Below are positions 43,614 through 51,824 of a stretch of DNA of 64,000 nucleotides, one piece after another. Source of the stretch: an uncultured Caulobacter sp. (GTDB taxonomy: Bacteria > Pseudomonadota > Alphaproteobacteria > Caulobacterales > Caulobacteraceae); the NCBI GenBank assembly GCA_913776195.1, contig CAJYMH010000014.1, positions 88,535 through 152,534 of the forward strand. The letters are read 5' to 3'. The translations under genes were made by a program, and so were the position numbers. The notes beneath the pieces are model-generated. The model was not told the DNA's origin and did no database searches. It was given only the letters and a program-made list of their open reading frames with translations. Position 1 is the stretch's first letter, and each line of letters opens with the position of its first letter.

Positions 43614-46600
43614 AGGTGCGAGTCGGGAAGGACGGCATCTCGTTGGTCAGGTTGTTGACGCCTGCCCGCAAGGTGACGTTGCGGATGTCGTACTGACCCG
43701 AAATCGTATGGGTCCAGTTCTCCTTCACGACCGGGACCGGGGTGGTCTCGATCGTATCGGTGAAGCTGCTCTTGACCGCTGGCAAGTAGTAGACCGAGTA
43801 GAAGAGCCGCAGCGGCCCGCGCGAGAAGCGAAGGTCGCCGCGCACGCGCCAGTCGGGCGTGGCGGTTGTCCCATCACTGCGGGTGCGGTCAAAGCCGGTG
43901 ACCGATGTCTGCAGGCGCGTGGTGTGCGTCGCCTCGCCGGCGATCTCCAGCGTGCCCAGATTGCGGTCGGCGAAGAAGCGGCCGATCGGGAAGCGGTAGC
44001 TGAAGTTATAGACTTCGCCGCGATAGGCGATCGAGCCTGCGTTATAGGTGGTGGAGCGCGCCTGGGTGATGTGGCCGACGGAGTTGCGCGTGAAGGTGGC
44101 GCATATGTCGGCTGGCTGGGGCGAGCTGTCATAGCAGGTGGCTGCGAAGCTGGCCGGCGTGAACGCAGAAAGGCCGTCGGTCAGATCAACCTCGATGCGG
44201 TCAGCCGTCAGGGTCAGACCTGGAACGTAGGAAGGCTGAAAGATCAGGCCGATCGTCTTGGTCCTCGAAAGCTCGTTACGAAGTTCGGCGTTGCCGCCGC
44301 TGGTGACCGTCACGATGCCAGTGTTTTCGGCTGGGTCCTGGAAGCCCACGAGCGGGCCATAGCCAGGATTGGCGGCGAACAGGGCCTGGCAGTTGGCCAG
44401 GCGTGTGGCCGGCGCAGGGCCGCCATTGATCCGGTCGGCGTCGCAAGGATCGCTGCCCAGGGGTTGGCCGGTGGCGACCGAGATCGGCGCATAGAGCTGA
44501 TCGAGTGTCGGCGCGCGGAAGTTCTCGCTATAGGAGGCGCGCAATGTCAGGCCATAACCGGTGTCCCAGCGAAGACCGCCGCCCCAGACCTCTTCCTTGC
44601 CGGCGATAGAGTTGTCGACGTAGCGATAGGAGCCGCTGGCTTCCAGCGCCGAGACGAACGGCAAGGCGAAGTCGCCGCCGAGGATCGGCACGACCACTTC
44701 GCCCGACAGCTCGTCGGTGTTGAACTTGCCGTCGCGATTGACCGAGGGGCTGCCTGCGGTGGCCAGGCCCCTAAGATCGGCGTCGAACGGGCGAAACTTG
44801 ACCGTCTCATCGCGGTGTTCGTACGCGATTGAGAACTTCGCCGTACCGCCGGGCAGGGTGATCAGGTCGCCGCCTAGAGTGGCCAGGTAATCGTCCTGAA
44901 CGTTCTCGAAATCCTGGCCAGTCAGGACCGACACATAGGCGCGCGCCTCGGGCGATGCGGTACGTGAACCGAAGGGGTTGAGCGGCGCGCAAGATGCGTC
45001 GTCATTGGTTGTGATGGCGTCTGCATTGATGGCGCAGACGATCTGACCGGCGCTGTTACGCGTGCTGTTCAGCGCATTGTTGAGATTGTTGAGGTGCGGC
45101 CCCCAGACGCTGGCCGAACCATCGGTCTTGCCGCGGCTGGCCGACAAGCTCCAGTAGAAGTCGCGTCCGGCCGCCGAGAAGTCGCCATCGATGGCGATCA
45201 GGCCGCGCCAGGTGTCGGTCTCGGCATAGCGCTCGCGCGTCGGCAGGATGTCGAACATGCGCGACAAGAAGAGATTGCCGCCCGACGCAAAGGTTGGGCT
45301 GGCTGCGCTCAGTGTCGCAATAGCCTGGGTGGTGAGGAAAGGATTGTTGCGGTTAAAGGCGACGGAGCCCCCGGCGCCGCCCGGTATGGAGATCTGGCGG
45401 AAAATCTGCTGGGTGCCAAAGGGATCGGTGCCGATCTGTCGGCCATAGACGAACTCACCCGAGACCTTAATGCGGTCGGTCAGGTCGTAGTGGCCGATTA
45501 CGGTGCCGGTCCAGCGCTCGACGCCAGCGGCGAGACTGCCGTTGTCGCGCACGTCTAGGCCCTGGCCGCCAATGGCTGTGCTGGTCGTCCCCTGGATGAC
45601 GCCGGTATCGTACGGGATGACCGACAGGCCGTCGAAGTTGAACTGCAGCGCCGACCCGTTAGCGCGAAGCAGGGAGGTTGGCAGGGCGGAGTTGACGCCA
45701 AAGATCACGCCGTCGCGGTTCTGTTGCCAAAAGCGGCCGTTGAACACGTACATGGTCGGCGGGATGCCGTCGGTCGTGTTCAGGTTCGCGGGATTGGGCA
45801 CGTTACGCGGCCCCTCGGCGGTGCGCCGACGCGCATATTCGAGCAACGGCTGCGTCTTGGAGTACTCCAGGTTCACCGCGATGTTGCCGCGTCCGTCCTG
45901 GAAGTTGCGCCCGAACGTGGCGCGAAGTGCGGTCTTGTCGTTGGTGCCGTTGTCGCCCTGGCCGTACTGAGCGTCCAGCTCCAGGCCCTCATAGTCAGAC
46001 TTCAGGATATAGTTGACCACCCCGGCGATGGCGTCCGAGCCATAGACGGCGGCGCCGCCCGCCTGGACGATGTCGACGCGTTGGATCAGGCCAGTGGGGA
46101 TGACATTGCTGTCGACTGTGCGGTCGCCCAGGCCGGACGAGGAGGTCACCATACGGCGGCCATTCATCAAGGTCAGGGTGCGACCGGCGCCCAGGTTGAA
46201 GAGGTTGGGCGAGGTCTTGCCGTTGCCGGCTGGAAAGCCCGAGGTGGTGGCGATCGGGAAGGATGGGGTGTTGGACGTGACCTGGTTAAGCAGCTCGCCC
46301 AGATTGACGTAGCCGCGCTCCGTCAGCGCCGCCTCGTCAAGCATGGTCACCGGCGCGGCGGTTCCTGTGTCCGTGCGACGGATTCGCGATCCGGTGACGA
46401 TCAGTTCGGATAAGTTTCTCGAGGGCTCCGCAGCGTCACCCTCGGCGAGGGTTTCGATGCGGTCCGGATCGTTTCCCACGATCAGCACGCCGGACTTTGT
46501 GCGGCTGACGGTCAGGCCGCTGCCGGTCAAAAGCTTCTTAAGGCCGTCCTCGGCCGTAAAAGAGCCCACGAGAGCCGGGGCCTGACGGCCGCGCACGCTA

Positions 46601-46788
46601 TCTTCGGAAAAGATGACCTGCTGGCGCGACGCCTGTCCAAAGGCGCGAAGCGCACTGCCTAACCCCTGCGCCGGGAGGTCGAAGCGGAATGTCTGTTCCT
46701 GAATCTGCGCCGAGGCCGGCGCGGCGAACACTAGCAAAGCCGCCGCTGCAGCCGAACCGCTGAGCGCGGCCAACTTCATCCCCATCAT
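43561..46788 (-). CDS. TonB-dependent receptor with STN signalling domain (module 3)
   Basis: A 1075-residue transducer-type receptor. Signal peptide ending APASAQ, STN domain (about residues 30-105; FRFDLPAQGLGSALRAFGQA, LKKLLTGSGLTVSRT), TonB-box-like SELIVTGSRI, plug (LFNLGAGRTLTLMNGRRMV, AAVYGSDAIAGVVNYILKSD) and barrel ending GARARF. It lies 89 bases after FecR, with a palindrome in the gap, and is followed by MFS, PLP-enzyme and cyclodeaminase genes, so the ligand is probably an amino-acid-like or aromatic compound rather than a siderophore. Confidence 0.94.
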   Translation of the reverse strand: MMGMKLAALSGSAAAAALLVFAAPASAQIQEQTFRFDLPAQGLGSALRAFGQASRQQVIFSEDSVRGRQAPALVGSFTAEDGLKKLLTGSGLTVSRTKSGVLIVGNDPDRIETLAEGDAAEPSRNLSELIVTGSRIRRTDTGTAAPVTMLDEAALTERGYVNLGELLNQVTSNTPSFPIATTSGFPAGNGKTSPNLFNLGAGRTLTLMNGRRMVTSSSGLGDRTVDSNVIPTGLIQRVDIVQAGGAAVYGSDAIAGVVNYILKSDYEGLELDAQYGQGDNGTNDKTALRATFGRNFQDGRGNIAVNLEYSKTQPLLEYARRRTAEGPRNVPNPANLNTTDGIPPTMYVFNGRFWQQNRDGVIFGVNSALPTSLLRANGSALQFNFDGLSVIPYDTGVIQGTTSTAIGGQGLDVRDNGSLAAGVERWTGTVIGHYDLTDRIKVSGEFVYGRQIGTDPFGTQQIFRQISIPGGAGGSVAFNRNNPFLTTQAIATLSAASPTFASGGNLFLSRMFDILPTRERYAETDTWRGLIAIDGDFSAAGRDFYWSLSASRGKTDGSASVWGPHLNNLNNALNSTRNSAGQIVCAINADAITTNDDASCAPLNPFGSRTASPEARAYVSVLTGQDFENVQDDYLATLGGDLITLPGGTAKFSIAYEHRDETVKFRPFDADLRGLATAGSPSVNRDGKFNTDELSGEVVVPILGGDFALPFVSALEASGSYRYVDNSIAGKEEVWGGGLRWDTGYGLTLRASYSENFRAPTLDQLYAPISVATGQPLGSDPCDADRINGGPAPATRLANCQALFAANPGYGPLVGFQDPAENTGIVTVTSGGNAELRNELSRTKTIGLIFQPSYVPGLTLTADRIEVDLTDGLSAFTPASFAATCYDSSPQPADICATFTRNSVGHITQARSTTYNAGSIAYRGEVYNFSYRFPIGRFFADRNLGTLEIAGEATHTTRLQTSVTGFDRTRSDGTTATPDWRVRGDLRFSRGPLRLFYSVYYLPAVKSSFTDTIETTPVPVVKENWTHTISGQYDIRNVTLRAGVNNLTNEMPSFPTRTYGDIFGRQYFVGARARF

Positions 46789-46815
46789 CTTACGAAGCCC
46801 CCTTCGATGTTGCCT

Positions 46816-46838
46816 GACGGCGATGTCACATCACCGTC
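46816..46838. promoter_or_regulatory. Imperfect palindrome between FecR and receptor (module 3)
   Basis: GACGGCGATG-TCA-CATCACCGTC: 10-base arms with one mismatch, about 30 bases upstream of the receptor start at 46788. It could be an attenuator hairpin or a binding site that separates receptor from sigma/FecR expression. The two other modules have no equivalent. Confidence 0.45.
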
Positions 46839-46877
46839 TCAAAGGGGTGGTACGCACGACAATCGAAAACCCGAACC

Positions 46878-47957
46878 TCAGCCCCCTTCGTTCGGTGTGC
46901 GCTCCTTCAATAAGATCACGCCGTCAGGCTCGTTGCGCGCTTTAACGGCGAAGGCAGCCGCTAAACCCTGCACAAGCGCATCGGTGTCGCCAGCTGTGAA
47001 GACGCCCGACACGCGAACTTGAGCTGCAGCCGCGTCCCCGACCTTAATCGGCCGTTGCGAATAGCGGTTCATGCGCTCAACCACGAGCTCCAGCGGCTCG
47101 TCCTCAAAGACCAACTGGCCTGCCTCCCATGACAGAGTGCGCACCGGATCGATGGGGGCGATGGCGGCCGGCGCAATCACGCTGGCCAATTGTCCTTGAG
47201 CTTTCAGCGGGATCACAAGTTCACGGCCGGGTTGCAGCAGTTGGTCTGCCGGCACCTTGCGGGACCCCACATCGACCGTGCGTCGCACATCGCCTTGAGC
47301 GCGATCAAGCACGGCCACATGGCCCTCGTAGAGCACGACGCGAAGCTGGCTTCGCACGAGTTCGACGCTGAACGCCGTTCCAGTGGCGACGACCACCTCG
47401 TCGCCTGCCGTCACCGAAAAGGGTCGCAGGGGATTGCGGGCGACATCGAAGCGGGCGCGGCCGCGCTCAAGCCACAGTCGGCGCTCTTTGCCTGTGTAGC
47501 GTACCTTGACCACCGTATCGGCGTCCAATGAGACTTTGGAGCCATCCGACAGGGCCACCACGCGGCGCTCGCCCACCGCGGTCTCGTAGGTTCGAGGGCT
47601 CAGCCAGGCGAAGGTCGCGGCGAAGATCACCGCGACCATCAAGCTGGCCGCCAGACCCGCCCAGGCCAGACGTTGGGGCGTCCAGCGGCGCTCTCGGCGC
47701 GCGAGACTTTTGCGCGCCGACGACAGGGCCGCTTCACGCAAGGCCATCATCTGGGCGCTGGCGGCGTAGTGATCGACCGCATGCCAGGCGCCGACCGTCT
47801 CTTCCAAGGCGACGCCATTTTGCGGATCGGCGTCCAGCCAGGCCTGGAGCTCGACGCTTTGGTCTTCGGGCACCTGGCCGTCGGCCAGACGCGCCGCCCA
47901 GGTGGCGGCCATGATGGCGCGTTCTTCGTCAATGGCGTGCAAGGGGGCGCTGCTCAT
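46878..47957 (-). CDS. FecR family anti-sigma/signal-transducing protein (module 3)
   Basis: A 359-residue FecR protein. DUF4880-like N-terminus (AATWAARLADGQVPEDQSVE, DPQNGVALEETVGAW), membrane helix about residues 95-115 (AWAGLAASLMVAVIFAATFA), FecR domain (RRVVALSDGSKVSLDADTVV, ERGRARFDVARNPLRPFSVT) and DUF4974-like C-terminus (MNRYSQRPIKVGDAAAAQVR, then VSGVF). ATG overlaps the sigma stop (ATGA). The longest of the three FecR proteins in the window. Confidence 0.94.
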   Translation of the reverse strand: MSSAPLHAIDEERAIMAATWAARLADGQVPEDQSVELQAWLDADPQNGVALEETVGAWHAVDHYAASAQMMALREAALSSARKSLARRERRWTPQRLAWAGLAASLMVAVIFAATFAWLSPRTYETAVGERRVVALSDGSKVSLDADTVVKVRYTGKERRLWLERGRARFDVARNPLRPFSVTAGDEVVVATGTAFSVELVRSQLRVVLYEGHVAVLDRAQGDVRRTVDVGSRKVPADQLLQPGRELVIPLKAQGQLASVIAPAAIAPIDPVRTLSWEAGQLVFEDEPLELVVERMNRYSQRPIKVGDAAAAQVRVSGVFTAGDTDALVQGLAAAFAVKARNEPDGVILLKERTPNEGG

Positions 47958-48463
47958 GCCTGACCTCCAAACCGGTCTCGAAGGTGGACGCTGGCGCGCA
48001 CCACGTGTTGCTCGACGGTTCGGACCGAGATCCCCAGCATGTCGGCGATCTCACGTTGCTTCATGTTTTCCAAGCGAAAGAGGACAAAGACGGTGCGGGT
48101 GCGCTCAGGAAGCTCTCGCAGGGCCGATAGGACCGTTGCCAAAGACTGCTTGGCCTGGAGCACGCGATCGGGATCAAGCTCCTCGACCCAACTGGCGTCA
48201 GCGGCAAGTCCCGACTGATAGGTGGCGCGGACGATATTGCGACGCCCCCGATCGCGCAGCAAATTGGCGGCGATCTGGAAGATATAAGCGTCAGGCCGGC
48301 TCGCATCGATTTGCGCGCCGCGCTGGGCCACCCGCAAGAGGACTTCTTGCGTCAGGTCCTCCGCCTCGGTGTGATTGCGGATCCGGCGAAGGAAAAAGGC
48401 GATAAGGGCGGGCCGAAAGCGCTGGCTAAGGGCGCTGGCGACGGCCTTGTCCTGCGTCTGCAT
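47954..48463 (-). CDS. RNA polymerase ECF sigma factor, FecI-like (module 3)
   Basis: A 169-residue ECF sigma factor: region 2 (FFLRRIRNHTEAEDLTQEVL, then SRPDAYIFQIAANLLRDRGR) and region 4 (LPERTRTVFVLFRLENMKQR, LGISVRTVEQHVVRASVHL). First gene of the minus-strand cluster that runs to the cyclodeaminase at 40095. By eye it is closer to classical FecI than the module 1 sigma. Likely self-contained signal response via FecR and the STN receptor. Confidence 0.94.
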   Translation of the reverse strand: MQTQDKAVASALSQRFRPALIAFFLRRIRNHTEAEDLTQEVLLRVAQRGAQIDASRPDAYIFQIAANLLRDRGRRNIVRATYQSGLAADASWVEELDPDRVLQAKQSLATVLSALRELPERTRTVFVLFRLENMKQREIADMLGISVRTVEQHVVRASVHLRDRFGGQA

Positions 48464-48649
48464 GCGATAAACTCCGGCTCCAACACTGGCGCCACGGCCT
48501 TAATACGCACGAGTTTGCTTCTCCCACACGGGCGATAAGCAATTGATCTCAACTCGGCGAAGTATGGCGCCGCGCGCCCAACGCGGCATCAGGGCTTGGC
48601 GGGCTTTGCTTGCGGCCTGATCGCTTCGCCGGCGACAGGGCCTTGAGCG

Positions 48650-50326
48650 TTATTTGCAGGCGCTGTCGAAGACGCCCGTCACGCGCTGCCATTGGTAGGC
48701 GTCCACCGCTTCGCCGCGCGGAAGGTAGGTGACCGACAGCGGCTGGCCGGCGCGCTCGAGCTTTAGGGTGATGGGCTGGTTGACATCGGCTTGGACGCTA
48801 TCGCCGGCGCCTCCAGAGATGATCCTGTCGCCATCGCGCACGCCAGCCTTGGCCGCTTCAGAGCCTGCCTTCAGCCCCCTGACGATCTTGTTGGGACCGA
48901 CTGTCGAGGCCATGTCGAAGCCGATCTCGAAGATGCGGATTTTCTTGGTCGTTCTGGCAAAGCACGGACCAAAGGCGTTTGATGGAGGCAGCATCAGCTC
49001 GCCCGCCATCATGGCCTGGTGGATGCGAGGACCCTCATCGCCGATCTCGGCGCGCAGCAGATCGAGCCAGGTCTCCAAGGTGATCGGAAAATCTTCGCGC
49101 TTGAGGACGATCATCCGCCGGATCAGATCGTCGATTGAGCGTTCGCCGTTGGACGCTTCCACGACCTTGGCGTTGAGGAGCGCAAAATACATCGCGCCAC
49201 GATCGTAGGGCAGGACCCGGATGCGGGTATCATCCCAGAACTTGTCCAACACCTGATCCTCAGGCGTGTGCTTCATGGTGTTGGTGTAGTAGCGGCTGGC
49301 TGTCTTGTTGAGATTAGCCAAGAACTGCTCGGTGCTGATCGCGCCGGCCCTCCAGGGCAGGAGACCCTGATAGTAGACTGCGTTGCCCTCGCTGTACCAT
49401 TTGCCCAGCGTCTCGTTGGCGGTCCAGGTGTGGGTCATCTCATGACCTAGGATCGACTTTAGCGCCTCAGGGTCAGTGCCCCTCCCATAGCCGACGGCGA
49501 ACGACTGGGTCATGGCCACGCCGCCGCCTGGGTTTTGCGGATTGCTGCGCAGGATGACCCGGTAGGGGGCGGTGACTTCGTCCTGGAAGAACTTGCTCAT
49601 CCACGCGTGCAATCGGCCTGTCCACTGCATGAGGGGGCGCGGATCAAAAGGTGGCTCACCGCCCCAAAGCGCAGAAAAACCTTCCGTCGTGATCGCCGGC
49701 TCGCGGGTGAACCGACCGGCGGCGAACATCGTCGAAGAAAGCTGCGAGGCGGGGCGTGGTTCTAAGGTGAGGTCCCCGTCGCCAAAGCCGGTGATCCCAA
49801 CCGCGCCTTGGCCCATGGCGCTCAGGTCCCAAGCGATCTTTATGCGATAAGGCGTCTCTCCAGGCGGCAGGGCGAGCAACATCCGGCCGGGCGTGGAGAA
49901 GCTTTGGCCGTCGATGCGCAGATTGATCGGCGGGCCGCTCCCGCGGGCGTTGTCGATGGGGAGGGTGTAGCCGATTGTCACGTCGCCATGGACGCGTCTT
50001 GTGGACGTCCAGGGCCTTGAGCCGGCCTTCTCCGCCGGCGTCGTCAGCTCAACCTCGCCCTCGGCGTCACGCACCGAAACATCGGTCCTCGGTTGCGCCG
50101 AGGGCATGTTGGGCGCCATGTCGGGCAGGGCGACGATGGCGCCGCCGGCGGGGACATCCATCCCCGAAAGCTTGATGGTGACCTGCACCGCGCCGCCGTT
50201 GGCCTCGCTCAACACGCCGGGCTTCAGCACCACATCCATGAGACGAGCCGGCGCTGACGGCTGGGCGATCGCTGCTGCGGGCAGCAAGACGTTGGCCGCG
50301 ACGAAGGCGGCGAAGCTCTTGTCCAT
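48650..50326 (-). CDS. M61-like metallopeptidase with PDZ domain (copy 1)
   Basis: A 558-residue secreted protein. ATG 50326 behind GAGGA gives a signal peptide ending AAAIAQ; the frame is open to 50527 but that extension is unsupported. Catalytic HEMTH (about residues 295-299) with the third zinc ligand in WYSEGNAVYY (Glu about 313) follows the M61 glycyl aminopeptidase pattern. A C-terminal PDZ-like part reads LKAGSEAAKAGVRDGDRIIS. The family removes N-terminal Gly/Ala from peptides. It is separated from its paralogue at 51825 by the CapA gene, all on the same strand. Confidence 0.88.
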   Translation of the reverse strand: MDKSFAAFVAANVLLPAAAIAQPSAPARLMDVVLKPGVLSEANGGAVQVTIKLSGMDVPAGGAIVALPDMAPNMPSAQPRTDVSVRDAEGEVELTTPAEKAGSRPWTSTRRVHGDVTIGYTLPIDNARGSGPPINLRIDGQSFSTPGRMLLALPPGETPYRIKIAWDLSAMGQGAVGITGFGDGDLTLEPRPASQLSSTMFAAGRFTREPAITTEGFSALWGGEPPFDPRPLMQWTGRLHAWMSKFFQDEVTAPYRVILRSNPQNPGGGVAMTQSFAVGYGRGTDPEALKSILGHEMTHTWTANETLGKWYSEGNAVYYQGLLPWRAGAISTEQFLANLNKTASRYYTNTMKHTPEDQVLDKFWDDTRIRVLPYDRGAMYFALLNAKVVEASNGERSIDDLIRRMIVLKREDFPITLETWLDLLRAEIGDEGPRIHQAMMAGELMLPPSNAFGPCFARTTKKIRIFEIGFDMASTVGPNKIVRGLKAGSEAAKAGVRDGDRIISGGAGDSVQADVNQPITLKLERAGQPLSVTYLPRGEAVDAYQWQRVTGVFDSACK

Positions 50327-50369
50327 GAGGTCCTCGTCGTAAGGCGTTGAATGACTTTGAGGTCGTCGC

Positions 50370-51815
50370 TCAAGGGATGTGGATGACGCCCACCGAGCCT
50401 TCGATCTCGATCTTGGTGCCGAACGGGGCGCTGTCTCGCTGCAGATTGGCCAAGATGCGCTTGGCGTTGGCCGGATCTGCAAAATGCGGCGTGCCGCGGC
50501 GCGGGCGCACCGTGGTGTTGCCCACATCGAGAGGGTAGAGGCGGATCACCTTGGCCTTACCATCCTTGAATTCGGCGGTGGCCACCACGCTGTCGTACCA
50601 GCTGGCGGGATTGCCGCCGGGGCGCACGGAGATCTCTTCGGGCTTGGGCTTGGGCGCATGGCCGGTTCGGTCCGGCCAGACCCGAAGCACGGTCTCCTGT
50701 AGCGCCTTGATCTCGCCTTTGATGAAGAAGACGCCCATGCCGTAGAAGATCGGTTGGCCCTTGTAGATCTCCACCCCCCGCAGCGAGTGCGGCCCGCCGC
50801 CGATGATCACGTCGCCGCCGGCGTCGACCACGTCGTGGAAGAGCTTGATCAGGAAGTTGGGCGGCGACGGGGTGTCGTCGTCCATCCCCGTGGTGCTCTC
50901 ATGGGCGTGGATCGTGAAGACAACCAGGTCGGCGTTGTCCTTGGCCTCGCGCACCGATTTCAAGATCGCGGCGTGGTCGAAGAGATCCATATCGTAGGTA
51001 AGATGCACCTTATCGGCCGGTCGATAGATCTCGTCGCGAAAGACGATCTCCTCGGCGCCAGGTTCGGGCGCGGGCTGACGGCCTGAGGCCAGTTCGGTGG
51101 CCAGTTTGCGGATCGTCTCGAACTGGGCGGGCGTCACATTGTTGATCTTGCGCGTTCGCAAGATGCTGATCCCTGGACGCGCATTGACCTCGCCAAAGGC
51201 GTCATTAGCGCCGGCGTTTGGCTTGAAGGTCGAGGCGGCGGCGATCAGTGCGACCTTGCCTTTGCCGCTGTCGAAATAGGCTGGCGCGCGCGCCTCTTGA
51301 AGGGTTGCGCCGCCGCCGGCATGGACGACGCCGGCCTCGTCGAGATTGAGCCGAGCCTGGAGCAAACCTTCAGGGCCAAAATCGGTGGAGTGGTTGTTGG
51401 CGACGGCGACCATATCGACGCCCATCGCCTTGATGTCCTTGGCGAGCGTCCCTTCTCCCCAGAGCAGGCCGTTGCCATAGCCTTCGCCCTTGAAGGTCGA
51501 AAGATCGATAAACACTCCCTCCTGATTGGAGATCGTCACATCCGCTTTCTTGATGAGGGCGGCGACCTTTTGAAACTCCTGGTCGGTGCTGTCGACCATG
51601 GGGCGCGAGTAGAGCAGATCGCCAATGGCGGTCAGGCTGAAGTCGCCCTTCAATGTGGAGGCCTTGCGGGGCGTCTTGAGGAAGTCCTGCGGCTCGTTTG
51701 ATGGGCGCGGCGGCAAGTTGGGCGCGCTTTGCGCGACTGCGGAGCCCAGGGTGACTGCGGTTAGGGCCGTGGCCGCCAAAAGAGCGACCGGCAGGCGGCT
51801 ATGGATGCGGATCAT
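50370..51815 (-). CDS. CapA family protein (poly-gamma-glutamate synthesis-type metallophosphatase fold)
   Basis: A 481-residue secreted protein with signal peptide ending SAVAQS. CapA/PgsA motifs are present: AIGDLLYSRP, ISNQEG, VAVANNHSTDFGPEG, FTIHAHE and IIGGGPHSLRGVEIYKG; these carry the metal-binding Asp, Asn and His residues of the calcineurin-like fold. CapA takes part in poly-gamma-glutamate export or attachment in Gram-positives, but no capB, capC or capE is present here, so synthesis of the polymer is unlikely. Between two M61-like peptidases, it may act on a gamma-glutamyl or phosphate-containing peptide. Confidence 0.9.
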   Translation of the reverse strand: MIRIHSRLPVALLAATALTAVTLGSAVAQSAPNLPPRPSNEPQDFLKTPRKASTLKGDFSLTAIGDLLYSRPMVDSTDQEFQKVAALIKKADVTISNQEGVFIDLSTFKGEGYGNGLLWGEGTLAKDIKAMGVDMVAVANNHSTDFGPEGLLQARLNLDEAGVVHAGGGATLQEARAPAYFDSGKGKVALIAAASTFKPNAGANDAFGEVNARPGISILRTRKINNVTPAQFETIRKLATELASGRQPAPEPGAEEIVFRDEIYRPADKVHLTYDMDLFDHAAILKSVREAKDNADLVVFTIHAHESTTGMDDDTPSPPNFLIKLFHDVVDAGGDVIIGGGPHSLRGVEIYKGQPIFYGMGVFFIKGEIKALQETVLRVWPDRTGHAPKPKPEEISVRPGGNPASWYDSVVATAEFKDGKAKVIRLYPLDVGNTTVRPRRGTPHFADPANAKRILANLQRDSAPFGTKIEIEGSVGVIHIP

Positions 51816-51824
51816 CTTACGGCC

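Noticed and set aside
43450..44832. 460-codon plus-strand open frame opposite the module 3 receptor
   Set aside because: Shadow of the receptor gene; no ribosome site and no recognisable domain.
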